A DNA stretch of 64,000 bases, taken from Mycolicibacterium duvalii. GTDB taxonomy: Bacteria > Actinomycetota > Actinomycetes > Mycobacteriales > Mycobacteriaceae. The stretch is from contig NZ_AP022563.1 of NCBI RefSeq assembly GCF_010726645.1, forward strand, positions 1,860,001-1,924,000. Reading direction: 5' to 3'. The translations under genes and the position numbers were made by a program. Of this stretch, positions 1-11,040 are shown in pieces; the stretch's first letter is position 1; each line of letters opens with the position of its first letter. The notes under the pieces are model-generated. The model made no database searches and was not told the DNA's origin. It saw nothing but the letters and a program-made list of their open reading frames with translations.

Positions 1-2798
1 GCCGCGCGGAGTTCGATCTCCACCCCACCGAAGACGCCGGTGCCGATGCGCGGGAAGCGGAACTCGGTGAACGGGTCCAACCAGCTCGTGTCGAACTCGA
101 TTCCGTGCGCACGCAGATCCGCCGCGACCTCGGCGATGTCGTGAATGAGGAAGTGCGGCAACAGGTAACGGCCGTGCAGGTTCGCACCATGACGGATCAG
201 CGGGGCGCGCAGCGGTTCGTCCCAGAACCACGCGACCAGCGACCGCACCAGCAGGGACTGCACCATCGCCATCTGGTAGTGCGGCGGCATCTCGAATCCG
301 CGCAGCTCGAGCAGCCCGAGCCGGCCGCGGGCGCTGTCGGGGCTGTAGAGCTTGTCGATGCAGAATTCGGCGCGGTGGGTGTTGCCGGTGATATCGGTGA
401 GCAGGTGGCGGAGGGCTCTGTCGACGAGCCACGGAGCGACGTCTTCCCCACCCCCGGACAGCCGCGCGATCTCGGCGAAGGCGATCTCGAGTTCGTACAG
501 CGCCTCCGACCGGCCCTCGTCGACCCGCGGTGCCTGCGATGTGGTCCCGATGAAGCGTCCGGCGAACAGGTAGGACAGCGCCGGGTGGCGCTGCCAGTAG
601 GTCAGCAACGACACCAGCAGGTCGGGCCGTCGCAGCAGCGGGGAATCGGCAGGGGTGGGCCCGCCGAGGGTGATGTGATTGCCTCCCCCGGTGCCGCCGT
701 GGCTGCCGTCGACGTCGAACGACTCGGTGCACAGCCGGACCTGCCTGGCCTGTTCGTAGAGCGTCTCGAGCTGGTCGCGCTGCTCGGCGAAACTCGCCGT
801 CGGCGCCACGTTGACCTCGATGACGCCCGGGTCGGGGGTGATGGTCGTCGAGATCAGCCGCGGGTCGCCGGGCGGCCCGTAACCTTCCACCACCACGGGG
901 TGGTCGATGGTGGCCGCCGCCGCCTCGATCCGCGCCACGAGGTCGATGAAGTGCTCCAATTTCTCGGTGGGCGGCAGGAATACGTACAGCAGTCCCTCAC
1001 GGACTTCGGCGACCAGTGCGGTCGGCGGCACGGACTCCGCGTCTTCCACCGCAGCGGTCGCTTCGTCGTCGCCGGCCGGCAGCCCGGATCGACGCTCCAG
1101 TGGGTCGGTCTCGAATGCCGGGCGCGGCGGGGTCCAGCTGATCGAGTCGAGTGGCAGCCGCAGGCCGGCCGGCGAGTCACCGTCGACGAGCACGATGCGC
1201 CCCCGGCGCAACCGCCAGTCCGCGCTCGCCCAGCCGGTGTCGTCGTCACGGCGGTGCAGCGGCAGCACGAACGCCGCGGCATCGCTGACCGGGCTGTCCA
1301 GCCGGGCCAGCAGCGCGGCACGCGCCGCGGCACTGTCGGCGCTCAGATCGTCGGCGGGGGCGGCCGGTTCGCCGTCGGGCCGGCGGACGGCGGCGAGCAG
1401 CCGGCTCAACGGATCGGCGTAGGCGGGTCGGACCTGGCTCGCGGGAAGCCCGAGGCCGTCGGCGACGGCGTGCAACAGGTGCGCGGCGGTGTCCGCTTCG
1501 ACGACCGCGGTGGGCGGTTCTTCGGCCCAGGGGTCGGCCAGCAGGGTCTCGTCACGCCACAGCGGCTGCCCGTCGCTGCGCCAGAGCAGCCCGATCTGCC
1601 AGCGCGGCAACGGTTCTCCCGGATACCACTTGCCCTGGTTGCGTTGCACCAGACCGCCAGGGGCCCAGACCTTCCGCAGTCGGGCCGTCAGAGCCGAGGC
1701 ACGTTCGCGCTTGTGCGGCCCGTCGGCTGCCGTGGTCCATTCCGGGTCGGTCTGGTTGTCGACGGACACGAAGGTCGGTTCGCCGCCGACGGTGAGCCGG
1801 ACGTCGGCGGCGGCCAACCGCTCGTCGACGCGGTGACCGAGCGCGGTGACGGCCGCCCACGCCGACTCCGTATAGGGCAGGGTGACGCGCGGATCCTCGT
1901 GCACCCGAGTGACCAGATTGCTGAATTCCAAGGTGGTGGCGCACGGTTCGGTCGCCCCGGTGATGGGCGCCGCCGACTCCGGATGCGGCGTGGCGGCCAG
2001 CGGGATGTGACCCTCACCGGCGAACAGCCCGGAGGTCGGATCCAGACCTATCCAGCCTGCACCGGGCACGTACACCTCGGTCCACGCGTGCAGGTCGGTG
2101 AAGTCCGCGTCCGGCCCGCTGGGCCCGTCCAGGGCCGCCACGTCGGACGTCAGCTGGACCAGGTAACCCGACACGAATCTGGCCGCGAGCCCCATCTGGC
2201 GCAGGATCGACACCAGCAACCACGCCGAGTCGCGACAGGATCCGATCCCGGTGCGCAGCGTGGTGTCGGGGGTCTGCACACCTGCCTCCATCCGCACGCT
2301 GTATCCGACGTCGGCGTTGACCGCACGGTTGAGCGCGACCAGGAACTCGATGATCGGCGTCCCGGCCGCAATGGTGAAGTTCTGCACCCAGGCTTGTGCA
2401 AGCCCCCCGGGCCCCGACCCGTCCCCGACCTCGTCGACCGGGCGCAGGTAGGGCTTGAGATCCTCGGCCAGTGCGCGGGGATAGGTGAAGCCGGCGCGTT
2501 CGGCATAGTCCTCGATGAAGAAGTCGAACGGGTTGATCACCATCAGGTCGGCGATCAGGCCGACGGTGATCGTCAGGTGGCGGGCCCGGCTGGGGAACAC
2601 CAGACGCGCGGCGAAGTTCCCGAACGCGTCCTGCTGCCAGTTGACGAAGTGATCGGCCGGCTCGACCTGCATCGAATACGCCTCGATCGGCGTGCGGGAA
2701 TGCGGCGCCGGCCGCAACCGCACCACGTGGGGGTACACCTCGACCAGCCGGTCGAAGGTGTAGTGCGTGCGGTGCTGGAGGGCAACCTTGATACCCAT
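1..2798 (-). CDS. Transglutaminase-like / DUF2126 protein, partial (C-terminus outside window)
   Basis: About 932 residues are visible, running off the left edge, so the C-terminus is missing. The N-terminal part (residues 1-300) is a bacterial transglutaminase-like domain: the Cys-His-Asp triad is readable as C188 (GIGSCRDSAW), H237 (DLHAWTEVY) and D253 (WIGLDPTSG). The remainder is the long DUF2126 region, including GGTGGGNHITLGG. The domain order and length resemble the roughly 1,100-residue Rv2566-type proteins of mycobacteria, which are often encoded beside alpha-E/ATP-grasp proteins. The ATG at 2798 begins MGIKVALQHRT, the usual start of this family. Substrate and role are unknown; a transpeptidase or amide-bond enzyme is inferred from the triad only. 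Confidence 0.9.
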   Translation of the reverse strand, partial: MGIKVALQHRTHYTFDRLVEVYPHVVRLRPAPHSRTPIEAYSMQVEPADHFVNWQQDAFGNFAARLVFPSRARHLTITVGLIADLMVINPFDFFIEDYAERAGFTYPRALAEDLKPYLRPVDEVGDGSGPGGLAQAWVQNFTIAAGTPIIEFLVALNRAVNADVGYSVRMEAGVQTPDTTLRTGIGSCRDSAWLLVSILRQMGLAARFVSGYLVQLTSDVAALDGPSGPDADFTDLHAWTEVYVPGAGWIGLDPTSGLFAGEGHIPLAATPHPESAAPITGATEPCATTLEFSNLVTRVHEDPRVTLPYTESAWAAVTALGHRVDERLAAADVRLTVGGEPTFVSVDNQTDPEWTTAADGPHKRERASALTARLRKVWAPGGLVQRNQGKWYPGEPLPRWQIGLLWRSDGQPLWRDETLLADPWAEEPPTAVVEADTAAHLLHAVADGLGLPASQVRPAYADPLSRLLAAVRRPDGEPAAPADDLSADSAAARAALLARLDSPVSDAAAFVLPLHRRDDDTGWASADWRLRRGRIVLVDGDSPAGLRLPLDSISWTPPRPAFETDPLERRSGLPAGDDEATAAVEDAESVPPTALVAEVREGLLYVFLPPTEKLEHFIDLVARIEAAAATIDHPVVVEGYGPPGDPRLISTTITPDPGVIEVNVAPTASFAEQRDQLETLYEQARQVRLCTESFDVDGSHGGTGGGNHITLGGPTPADSPLLRRPDLLVSLLTYWQRHPALSYLFAGRFIGTTSQAPRVDEGRSEALYELEIAFAEIARLSGGGEDVAPWLVDRALRHLLTDITGNTHRAEFCIDKLYSPDSARGRLGLLELRGFEMPPHYQMAMVQSLLVRSLVAWFWDEPLRAPLIRHGANLHGRYLLPHFLIHDIAEVAADLRAHGIEFDTSWLDPFTEFRFPRIGTGVFGGVEIELRA

Positions 2799-2840
2799 AG
2801 CGGTGATCCCATCACACCGACGACACCGATGCAGGTTGCG

Positions 2841-3308
2841 TCAGGTCCGGGTGACGGCGACTCCGAGTTCGTCGGGCCCGACGTCGTGGCCGGCGGCGCA
2901 GCGCAACACCACCGCGGTGTCCGCCCCGCAGCCCAGATGGGTCAGCCGCAGGGGGCTGCCGTCCAGATGTTTGCGGCCCCACTCGAACATCGCCCATACG
3001 ACCGGCATGAAATCCAGGCCGGCCGTGGTGAGCACGTATTCCTCGCGTGCCCGCTGGCCGGGTTCCCGGTAGGGCTGCTTGGTCAGCAGACCTGCGTCGA
3101 CGAGTTCGGCCAGCCGGGCCGAGGCGGCGGCCTTGGTGATGCCGACGCGGCGCGCGAAGTCGTCGAATCGTCGTGTGCCGTAGAAGGCCTCGCGCATGAT
3201 CAGCATCGCCGATTTGGTGCCCACCAGAGCCATCGTCTTCTCGATCGGACAGCGCCCGACCGCCGACCAGCTGTCGCGGTCGGCGAGCACGCCTTGCAGA
3301 ACTGTCAT
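2841..3308 (-). CDS. HxlR-family winged-helix transcriptional regulator
   Basis: A 155-residue protein with the HxlR signature: a conserved N-terminal cysteine (GRCPIEKTMALVG), then a winged helix (FDDFARRVGITKAAASARLAELVDAGLL) and a wing ending in YVLTTAGLDFMPVVWAM. The start at 3308 is preferred because GGAAG lies 8 nt upstream; GTG 3317 and ATG 3314 are in frame. It is divergent from a thiolase gene, and the 83-bp gap holds a perfect palindrome, so autoregulation and control of the thiolase are likely. The effector is unknown. Confidence 0.9.
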   Translation of the reverse strand: MTVLQGVLADRDSWSAVGRCPIEKTMALVGTKSAMLIMREAFYGTRRFDDFARRVGITKAAASARLAELVDAGLLTKQPYREPGQRAREEYVLTTAGLDFMPVVWAMFEWGRKHLDGSPLRLTHLGCGADTAVVLRCAAGHDVGPDELGVAVTRT

Positions 3309-3342
3309 CCACATCACTTCCGGGCTGGGTTGATGAAACTGA

Positions 3343-3363
3343 ACTCAGGTGTTACACCTGAGT
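3343..3363. promoter_or_regulatory. Palindromic operator between hxlR-type regulator and thiolase
   Basis: ACTCAGGTGT and ACACCTGAGT flank a single T: a perfect inverted repeat with 10-bp arms. A further half-site ACTCAGG lies at 3376-3382, overlapping the AGGAGG ribosome site of the thiolase. TATAGT at 3364-3369 could be a -10 element for the thiolase. The layout fits an operator for the divergent HxlR regulator; binding is inferred. Confidence 0.6.
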
Positions 3364-3391
3364 ATAGTCTAGAAAACTCAGGAGGATTCCC

Positions 3392-4559
<1,168 letters not shown>

Positions 4560-4579
<20 letters not shown>

Positions 4580-5480
4580 GCGGTTCGACCTCGCCCTTGG
4601 TCTGCCGCCACCAGGCGACGATGAAGATGACCATCGCCCCCGCCAGAGCCAGCAGCACCCACAGGATGACCGCAAGGTCGACCCACGAGCCCGACGGGGG
4701 CGAACCGGGCAGCACGTTGCGCAACGGCACCACCGCGAACAGCATGGCCGCGAACCAGGTGATGAACGGCGGCAGGAACTTTCGTCGTCCGAGCAGCATC
4801 TCGATGGCCACGAAGAGCGCCGTCGCCGGTAGCGCGAGCAGCACCAGCAGGATGCCGACGTCGATGGCGTGCGCGCCGCGGGTGCGTTCGAGGGTGAACT
4901 GCACACTCTGAATGGGACCCCACGGCGCGTCCAGGGTGCCGACGTCGCTGTTGACCGTCCAGCCATTGACGCTGCCCGCGACGATGATCCTGGCGTCGAG
5001 CCTGCGCCGCTCGGGACCCTCGCCCAGGAACGCCTCCACGCCGAGCACATTGGTGGTGTAGGTGTCCAGCGGCCAGTTGTCCGGATCGCCGACGGCGGTC
5101 AGTTCCACCTTCGACGCATTGCTCTTGAGTTCGTCGCGCACATAGATCAAGTCGCGGGACTCGGTCCAGGAGCTCAGTCGCACAACAGGATTGCTCAGCA
5201 CGTCCGGCCCGTTCGCGAGCAGGTCCTGGCCCGGGTGCAGCAGCACGTCTGCGGTCAGCAGGTTCTCGGCGGTCTCCAGCTGGTGCAGACGGATGATGAC
5301 CGACGTCTGCTCGTCCACCGCGGCTTCGGAGAACTCGAACGGCGCCGGGGGCGTCTCCAACAGCCGGTACCCGACGATCGAGGCGACGTAGACGCCGAGC
5401 ACGGCCAGTATCGTCGTCAATACCGTGGCCCGTACCGCCCGGGTGCGACGAGGAGTGGACTTGGGCTCTGCGGGCGCCAT
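4560..5480 (-). CDS. DUF4436-like membrane protein
   Basis: A 306-residue protein with an N-terminal membrane segment (VLTTILAVLGVYVASIVGY, about residues 20-40), a roughly 170-residue extracytoplasmic domain, and three C-terminal membrane helices from about residue 208 on. The layout and sequence agree with the DUF4436 family of actinobacterial membrane proteins; function unknown. ATG at 5480 is chosen; GTG 5483 directly precedes it. It converges on the thiolase and overlaps its last 20 bp. Confidence 0.8.
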
Positions 5481-5518
5481 CACCCGCGGATCGTATCGCC
5501 CTCGGTGGCCGAATCCGG

Positions 5519-5977
5519 CTAGGCGCGGGTCAATTCGAACAACGGGATCGCGCGCGTCGTGTTGGCCTGGTAGTCGGCGAACACCGGGGCGATCTCGACG
5601 ATCTTCGGGTAGGTGGCGTCGCGCTCATCGGCCGGCAACTCGCGGGCGACGACGTCATAGCTGTCGCTACCGACCTCGATGCGCGCCGTCGGATGAGCCC
5701 GCAGGTTGTGCACCCACGCCGGATTGTTCGGTGCTCCGGCATAGGAACCCACAATGATCATCTTGTCGTCGATGGTCAGGTAGGCCAGCGGGGACAGCCG
5801 CGGCTGTCCCGACTTGGCGCCGGTGCTGTGCAGGAGCAGCAGAGTCGCGCCCTCGAACGGACCGCCGACCCGTCCGCCGTTGGCGCGGAACTCCTCGACG
5901 ATGTTCCGATTGAACTCGTCGAGTGCCGCGGTGTCGGAGTAGAGCTTCTCTTTGTCAGTCATGTCCCTGTCGGTCAT
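5519..5977 (-). CDS. Deazaflavin (F420)-dependent nitroreductase-family protein (Ddn-like)
   Basis: A 152-residue protein of the Ddn/FDOR-B type split-barrel family: [53 protein letters not shown] and [12 protein letters not shown] are the usual blocks. Such proteins use F420H2 in mycobacteria to reduce quinones, nitro compounds or other hydrophobic substrates. The ATG (5977-5975) overlaps the aspS stop TGA (5976-5974) as ATGA, so it is translationally coupled to aspS. M7 is an alternative start. Confidence 0.9.
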   Translation of the reverse strand: MTDRDMTDKEKLYSDTAALDEFNRNIVEEFRANGGRVGGPFEGATLLLLHSTGAKSGQPRLSPLAYLTIDDKMIIVGSYAGAPNNPAWVHNLRAHPTARIEVGSDSYDVVARELPADERDATYPKIVEIAPVFADYQANTTRAIPLFELTRA

Positions 5978-7749
5978 GCCTTCTCCAGCTTGTCGGGCTT
6001 GGCATCTATTCCGGATTCCTTGCGCTGCCGCGCGGTGATGGGCGCAGGGGCGTCGGTCAGCGGGTCGACGCCGCCGCCGGACTTCGGGAACGCGATCACC
6101 TCGCGGATCGAGTCCACCCCGGCCAGCAGCGCGGTGATGCGGTCCCACCCGAACGCGATGCCGCCGTGCGGCGGGGCGCCGAAGGTGAACGCGTCCAACA
6201 GGAAACCGAACTTCTCGCGGGCCTCGTCGTGGTCGATCCCCATCATCGCGAAGACCCGCTCCTGCACGTCGCTGCGATGGATACGGATCGAGCCGCCGCC
6301 GATCTCGTTACCGTTGCAGACGATGTCGTAGGCGTCGGACAACGCGTCGGCGGGATCGGTGTCGAAGGTGGCCTCGGACTCGGGCTTGGGCGCGGTGAAG
6401 GCGTGATGCATCGCGGTCCATGCCCCGGATCCGACCGCCACGTCACCGGAGGCCGTCGCTTCCGCGGCGGACTCGAACATCGGCCAGTCCACCACCCACG
6501 TGAACGCCCACGCGGTCGGATCGATCAGGTCGAGACGCTTGGCGATCTCGACTCTGGTCGCTCCCAACAGCGCGCGGGCGGACTTCGCCGGGCCGGCCGA
6601 GAAGAACACGCAGTCGCCCGCTTCGGCGCCGACGTGGGCGGCCAGGCCTGCACGCTCGGCGTCCGAGAGGTTCTTGGCCACCGGCCCGCCGAGCTCGCCG
6701 TCCTCGCCGATCAAAACGTAGGCCAACCCTTTGTGCCCGCGTTGCTTGGCGAACTCCTGCCACCCGTCGAGCGTGCGCCGCGGCTGCGAGGCCCCGCCCG
6801 GCATCACCACCGCGCCGACGTAGGGCGCCTGGAACACGCGGAACGGCGTCTCTGAGAAGTACTCGGTGCATTCGACCAGTTCGAGACCGAATCGCAGGTC
6901 GGGCTTGTCGGTGCCGAACCGGCGCACCGCGTCGGCGTAACTCATCCGGGGCAGCGGCAGCGGCAGGTCGTAACCGATCAGTGCCCACAGCGCGCGCAGC
7001 ACCTCCTCGGACACCGCGATCACGTCATCGGCGTCGACGAAGCTCATCTCCATGTCCAGCTGGGTGAACTCGGGCTGGCGGTCGGCGCGGAAATCCTCGT
7101 CGCGGTAGCAGCGCGCGATCTGGTAATAGCGCTCGACGCCGGCGACCATGAGCAGTTGCTTGAACAACTGCGGGCTCTGCGGCAGTGCGTAGAACGACCC
7201 CGGTTGCAGCCGCGCCGGAACCAGGAAGTCGCGGGCACCCTCCGGCGTGGACCGGGTCAGCGTCGGCGTCTCGACCTCGACGAAGTCGTGCGCGGCGAGC
7301 ACCCCGCGGGCGGCCGCGTTGACCTGGGAACGCAGCCGCAGCGCCGACCCGGGCCCTTCCCGGCGCAGGTCCAGGTAGCGGTACTTCAGCCGGGCTTCTT
7401 CCCCGGCTGTCTCGTCGAGTTGGAACGGCAGCGGCGCGCTCTCCCCCAGCACTGTCAGCGACGTCGCGTTGACCTCCACCTCACCGGTGGCGATCTCCGG
7501 GTTGGCGTTGCCTTCCGGCCGGATCTCCACCACGCCGGTGACCGCGACGCAGAATTCCGAACGCAGCCGGTGCGCCTGCGTGAGCGCGTCGCCTTCCCGG
7601 AACACCACCTGGGCCACACCGGACGCGTCACGCAGGTCGATGAAGATGACCCCGCCGTGGTCCCGGCGGCGCGCCACCCAACCGGCCAACGTCACGGTTT
7701 GGCCGGCATGGGTGGGCCGCAGCGATCCGGCAGCATGACTGCGCAGCAC
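5974..7749 (-). CDS. aspS: Aspartate-tRNA ligase (probably non-discriminating Asp/Asn)
   Basis: A 591-residue bacterial-type AspRS. It has an N-terminal OB-fold anticodon domain ([19 protein letters not shown]), motif 2 ([20 protein letters not shown]), the GAD insertion, and motif 3 (GIAFGWDRI). The GTG at 7749 is chosen because AGGAG lies 6 nt upstream and the protein then begins LRSHAAG as in relatives; TTG 7779 is an in-frame alternative. Bacterial AspRS of mycobacteria generally also charges tRNA-Asn, corrected by GatCAB; that is family knowledge, not visible here. Divergent from the SRPBCC gene. Confidence 0.97.
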   Translation of the reverse strand: MLRSHAAGSLRPTHAGQTVTLAGWVARRRDHGGVIFIDLRDASGVAQVVFREGDALTQAHRLRSEFCVAVTGVVEIRPEGNANPEIATGEVEVNATSLTVLGESAPLPFQLDETAGEEARLKYRYLDLRREGPGSALRLRSQVNAAARGVLAAHDFVEVETPTLTRSTPEGARDFLVPARLQPGSFYALPQSPQLFKQLLMVAGVERYYQIARCYRDEDFRADRQPEFTQLDMEMSFVDADDVIAVSEEVLRALWALIGYDLPLPLPRMSYADAVRRFGTDKPDLRFGLELVECTEYFSETPFRVFQAPYVGAVVMPGGASQPRRTLDGWQEFAKQRGHKGLAYVLIGEDGELGGPVAKNLSDAERAGLAAHVGAEAGDCVFFSAGPAKSARALLGATRVEIAKRLDLIDPTAWAFTWVVDWPMFESAAEATASGDVAVGSGAWTAMHHAFTAPKPESEATFDTDPADALSDAYDIVCNGNEIGGGSIRIHRSDVQERVFAMMGIDHDEAREKFGFLLDAFTFGAPPHGGIAFGWDRITALLAGVDSIREVIAFPKSGGGVDPLTDAPAPITARQRKESGIDAKPDKLEKA

Positions 7750-7811
7750 GAAGTACTCCTGTTCACGGGGGAATGTCAACGGCTCAGTCTAGAGGTCGAC
7801 ACCGTGGCCTA

Positions 7812-8321
7812 ATGTGTATGGCCATGCCGGCCTGCGAGCGCGTCGACCTGAGCTTCGTCGAAACCGCCCCGTTTCGCTTCGTCAGCACAGTGGAGCTCCC
7901 CATCACCCCTGAGCAGCTCTTCGAAGTGCTCGCCGATGCGCAGTCGTGGCCGCAATGGGCGACGGTGATCACCGATGTGACGTGGACCAGTCCCGAGCCG
8001 CGCGGGGTGGGCACCACCCGCACGGTCACGATGCGCGGCGGGATCGTCGGCGACGAGGAATTTCTGGCCTGGGAGCCGTTCCGGCACATGGCCTTTCGGT
8101 TCAACGAAGCCTCGCGGGGCGGTATCGCCGCGTTCGCCGAGGACTATCGGGTGGTCCGCACGCCCGGCGGCTGCCACCTGACCTGGGTGATGGCGATGAA
8201 GCCGGCGGGTCTGGCCGCCCGCGTCGGCATGACGCTGGGCCGGCCGCTCATGGGTGCGGTGTTCCAGAAGTTCCTGTACAACCTGCGGGAGTACTGCGTG
8301 AAACGCTTCGCCACGACGTAG
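7812..8321 (+). CDS. SRPBCC / polyketide cyclase-like lipid-binding protein
   Basis: About 169 residues with the START/SRPBCC pattern: FVSTVELPITPEQLFEVLAD (first strand and helix), WPQWATVITDVTWTS, GVGTTRTVTM, and a long C-terminal helix (GRPLMGAVFQKFLYNLREYC). These proteins hold hydrophobic ligands in a helix-grip fold. Three close in-frame ATG codons (7812, 7818, 7824) leave the start open and no clear ribosome site is seen. The position next to aspS and before the metallopeptidase matches Rv2574 in M. tuberculosis from memory. Confidence 0.85.
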   Translation: MCMAMPACERVDLSFVETAPFRFVSTVELPITPEQLFEVLADAQSWPQWATVITDVTWTSPEPRGVGTTRTVTMRGGIVGDEEFLAWEPFRHMAFRFNEASRGGIAAFAEDYRVVRTPGGCHLTWVMAMKPAGLAARVGMTLGRPLMGAVFQKFLYNLREYCVKRFATT

Positions 8322-8377
8322 CGCTGCGCGCGCCGATGCCATGTGCGACGCGGCCGCAATGTGCAAAGCTAGCCGGC

Positions 8378-9277
8378 ATGACCTTCAACGAAGGCATCCG
8401 CATCGACACCAGCACCGCATCCTCCAGCGGTGGCAGCGGCCGCGGGCCGGGCCGCGGTATCGCGGTCGGTGGCGGTGTCGGCGGCTTGCTGATCGTCGTG
8501 GTGGCACTGCTGCTCGGCGTCGACCCCAGCACCGTGACGCCGTCCCCGCAGCAGTACGACACCGAGGGCGTCGCAGCCCCCGGGTTCGATCTGAGCCAGT
8601 GCCAGACCGGAGAAGACGCGAACAACATTCCACAGTGCCGGGTGGTGGCCACCGGGAACTCGCTCGACGCCATCTGGGCCCAGCAGCTACCGGGCCAGTA
8701 CACCCGGCCGCGCGTCGAGCTGTTCACCAATGACGTCGACACCGCGTGCGGCACCGCGACCAGCGACGTCGGCCCGTTCTACTGCCCCGCCGACACCACC
8801 GCCTACTTCGACGTGGGGTTCTTCGACGTGCTGCAGACGCAGTTCGGCGCCAGCGGCGGACCGCTGGCTGAGGAATACGTGGTGGCCCACGAGTTCGGCC
8901 ACCACGTGCAGAACCTGCAGGGTGTGCTGGGCCGGGCCCAAGGACCCGGCGCACAGGGGGCCACCGGCGCGGGGGTGCGTACCGAACTGCAGGCCGACTG
9001 CTACGCCGGGGTCTGGGCGCACTACGCCGCGATCACCGAACAGGAGGGCACCGACGTGCCGTTCCTGCAACCGCTGACCGACCAGGACATCGCCGACGCG
9101 CTGTCGGCGGCCGCGGCGGTCGGTGACGACCGCATCCAGCAGGCGGCCACCGGACAGGTCAACCCGCATACCTGGACGCACGGGTCGGCGGCACAGCGAC
9201 AGAAATGGTTCACCGAGGGATACCGCACCGGCGACCCGCAGGCGTGCGACACGTTCGCGGCACGAGACCTTGGTTAG
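8378..9277 (+). CDS. Neutral zinc metallopeptidase, membrane-anchored (YpfJ family)
   Basis: A 299-residue protein. Residues 1-25 are Gly/Ser-rich, followed by a membrane segment (GGVGGLLIVVVALLLGVD), then a periplasmic domain. The zinc site is HEFGHH with H171, E172 and H175, and RTELQADCYAGVWAHY supplies the likely third ligand E203. This matches the putative neutral zinc metallopeptidase family and the Rv2575-type glycine-rich membrane proteins. Substrate unknown. Its last codons overlap the TTG start proposed for the next gene, suggesting coupling. Confidence 0.9.
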   Translation: MTFNEGIRIDTSTASSSGGSGRGPGRGIAVGGGVGGLLIVVVALLLGVDPSTVTPSPQQYDTEGVAAPGFDLSQCQTGEDANNIPQCRVVATGNSLDAIWAQQLPGQYTRPRVELFTNDVDTACGTATSDVGPFYCPADTTAYFDVGFFDVLQTQFGASGGPLAEEYVVAHEFGHHVQNLQGVLGRAQGPGAQGATGAGVRTELQADCYAGVWAHYAAITEQEGTDVPFLQPLTDQDIADALSAAAAVGDDRIQQAATGQVNPHTWTHGSAAQRQKWFTEGYRTGDPQACDTFAARDLG

Positions 9278-10910
9278 GCCCGCGACTGCCGTCGACGCGG
9301 TCGCCGAGCGCTATCTCGAGACACTGGCTGCGCTCGACCCCTGCGCGGCAACCGAAATGGGCATCCGCGGCCACGACGAGAACATCACCGACTACTCCCC
9401 CGACGGCGTGGCTGCACGCGCCGACGCTGCCCGCAACGCACTGCGCGAACTCGACACCGTCACCGCGACCGATGACGTCGACGCGGTCACGGTCGCCGCG
9501 ATGCGCGAACGCCTCGGCGTGGTCATCGATCTCAACGATGCCGGGTTCGACGTCGGCGAGCTCAACGTGATCGCCTCGCCGCTGCAGTCGATGCGCAAGG
9601 TCTTCGACCTGATGCCGACCGAGACCGAGCACGACTGGGCAGCGATCAACCGCCGACTGGCCCAGCTGCCCGAACGGGTGGCCGGCTACGCCGATGCGCT
9701 GCGCGCTGCCGCCGCCGGCACCAGCCCGCCGGCCGTACGCCAGGTGGCCCGTGGCATCGACCAGTCGACCAGCACACAGCAGTTGCTGCTGAACCTGGTC
9801 GCCGGGGCCGCTCCGGCCAACCGGACCCTGCGCGACGAATTGCACGCCAATGCGGCCAACGCCGCACACTCCTACCGGGAACTGGGCCGCGTGCTCGGAG
9901 ACGAGATCGCGCCGAGGGCACGCACCGACGACGCGGTGGGCCGCGATGCCTACCAGTTGTGGTCGCGGTCGTTCCTCGGCGCGTCCGTCGACCTGGACGA
10001 GGCCTACCACTGGGGACTGTCGCAGCTGGAAAGCATTGTCGCCGAACAAGAGTCTTTGTCCCGACAGCTGTATCCGGGGTCGACGGTGAGCGAGGCGCTG
10101 CGGTTGCTCGACGGCGAGGAGCGCTACCTGGTGCGCGGTGTCGACGCGTTGCAGGCCTGGATGCAGGACCTCTCCGACCGTGCGGTCGATGCACTCGCCG
10201 ACACCGAGTTCGACATCGCCGGGCCCCTGCGCCGACTGGAATGCCGTATCGCCCCGACACATACCGGCGGCATCTACTACACCGGGCCGTCGGAGGACTT
10301 CAGCAGGCCGGGCCGGATGTGGTGGTCGGTGCCGTACGGGGTCGACACGTTCCACACCTGGCAGGAAACCACCACGGTCTTTCACGAAGGTGTCCCCGGC
10401 CACCACCTGCAGATCGGTCGGGCGGTGTTGATCGCCGACCATCTCAACCGCTGGCGCCGCCTGGGTTGCTGGGTTTCCGGCCATGGTGAAGGCTGGGCGC
10501 TCTACGCCGAGCGCCTGATGGCCGAGTTGGGCTGGCTCGAGGACCCGGGCGACCGCATCGGAATGCTCGACGCTCAACGCTTCCGCGCGGCCCGCGTGGT
10601 GATCGACATCGGGGTGCACTGTGCGATGACCGCGCCCGGGGGCGGCACCTGGGACGCGGACACGGCGTGGGCGTTCCTGACGTCGCACAGCGCGATGGGT
10701 GCCGAGCACCTGCAGTTCGAACTCGATCGATATCTGGGTTGGCCCGGCCAGGCGCCCTCCTATGCCATCGGCCAACGAATCTGGCTGCAGCTACGCGACC
10801 ACCTGACCGTTGAGGGCATGGCGCTCAGAGAGTTCCACAATCGCGCGCTGGACCTCGGCGGGCTCCCGCTCGAGGTGCTACAGGCCACGCTGACCGCGCC
10901 GCGGGTTTAA
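9270..10910 (+). CDS. DUF885 family protein (putative metallohydrolase)
   Basis: About 546 residues, matching the DUF885 family, whose conserved motif HEGVPGHHLQ is present around residue 372 and resembles a metal-binding site. GEGWALYAERLM, also typical, follows. Family members are thought to be peptidase-like, but no substrate is established here. No ATG or GTG fits the beginning of homology; TTG at 9270 (LVRPATAVDAVAERYLE) overlaps the preceding stop by 8 nt and is the best start. The gene ends just before the IS607-type element and looks undamaged. Confidence 0.85.
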   Translation: MVRPATAVDAVAERYLETLAALDPCAATEMGIRGHDENITDYSPDGVAARADAARNALRELDTVTATDDVDAVTVAAMRERLGVVIDLNDAGFDVGELNVIASPLQSMRKVFDLMPTETEHDWAAINRRLAQLPERVAGYADALRAAAAGTSPPAVRQVARGIDQSTSTQQLLLNLVAGAAPANRTLRDELHANAANAAHSYRELGRVLGDEIAPRARTDDAVGRDAYQLWSRSFLGASVDLDEAYHWGLSQLESIVAEQESLSRQLYPGSTVSEALRLLDGEERYLVRGVDALQAWMQDLSDRAVDALADTEFDIAGPLRRLECRIAPTHTGGIYYTGPSEDFSRPGRMWWSVPYGVDTFHTWQETTTVFHEGVPGHHLQIGRAVLIADHLNRWRRLGCWVSGHGEGWALYAERLMAELGWLEDPGDRIGMLDAQRFRAARVVIDIGVHCAMTAPGGGTWDADTAWAFLTSHSAMGAEHLQFELDRYLGWPGQAPSYAIGQRIWLQLRDHLTVEGMALREFHNRALDLGGLPLEVLQATLTAPRV

Positions 10911-10929
10911 ACTGACGTACGTTCGGCAT

Positions 10930-11040
10930 GGGAGCGAGGAGCCGGCACCGGCATCCGGTCGGTCACGAAACCACCGATACCCAGTCTGCGGATGCACACC
11001 ATTCGCGCGCACCCACTCAGACAACTTCACACCGCTCCCC
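10930..11040 (-). pseudogene. Inverted 5' fragment of IS607 tnpA (MerR-like HTH)
   Basis: On the minus strand, a GTG at 11030 preceded by GGGGAGCG begins VKLSEWVRANGVHPQTGYRW, the typical N-terminal DNA-binding segment of IS607 TnpA. The usual next block, RMPVPA, is readable only after a one-base shift. The catalytic part of the same gene lies on the plus strand from 11041. GGGAGCG (10930-10936) and CGCTCCC (11033-11039) bound the fragment as a 7-bp inverted repeat, so the segment looks flipped in place. Confidence 0.75.
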
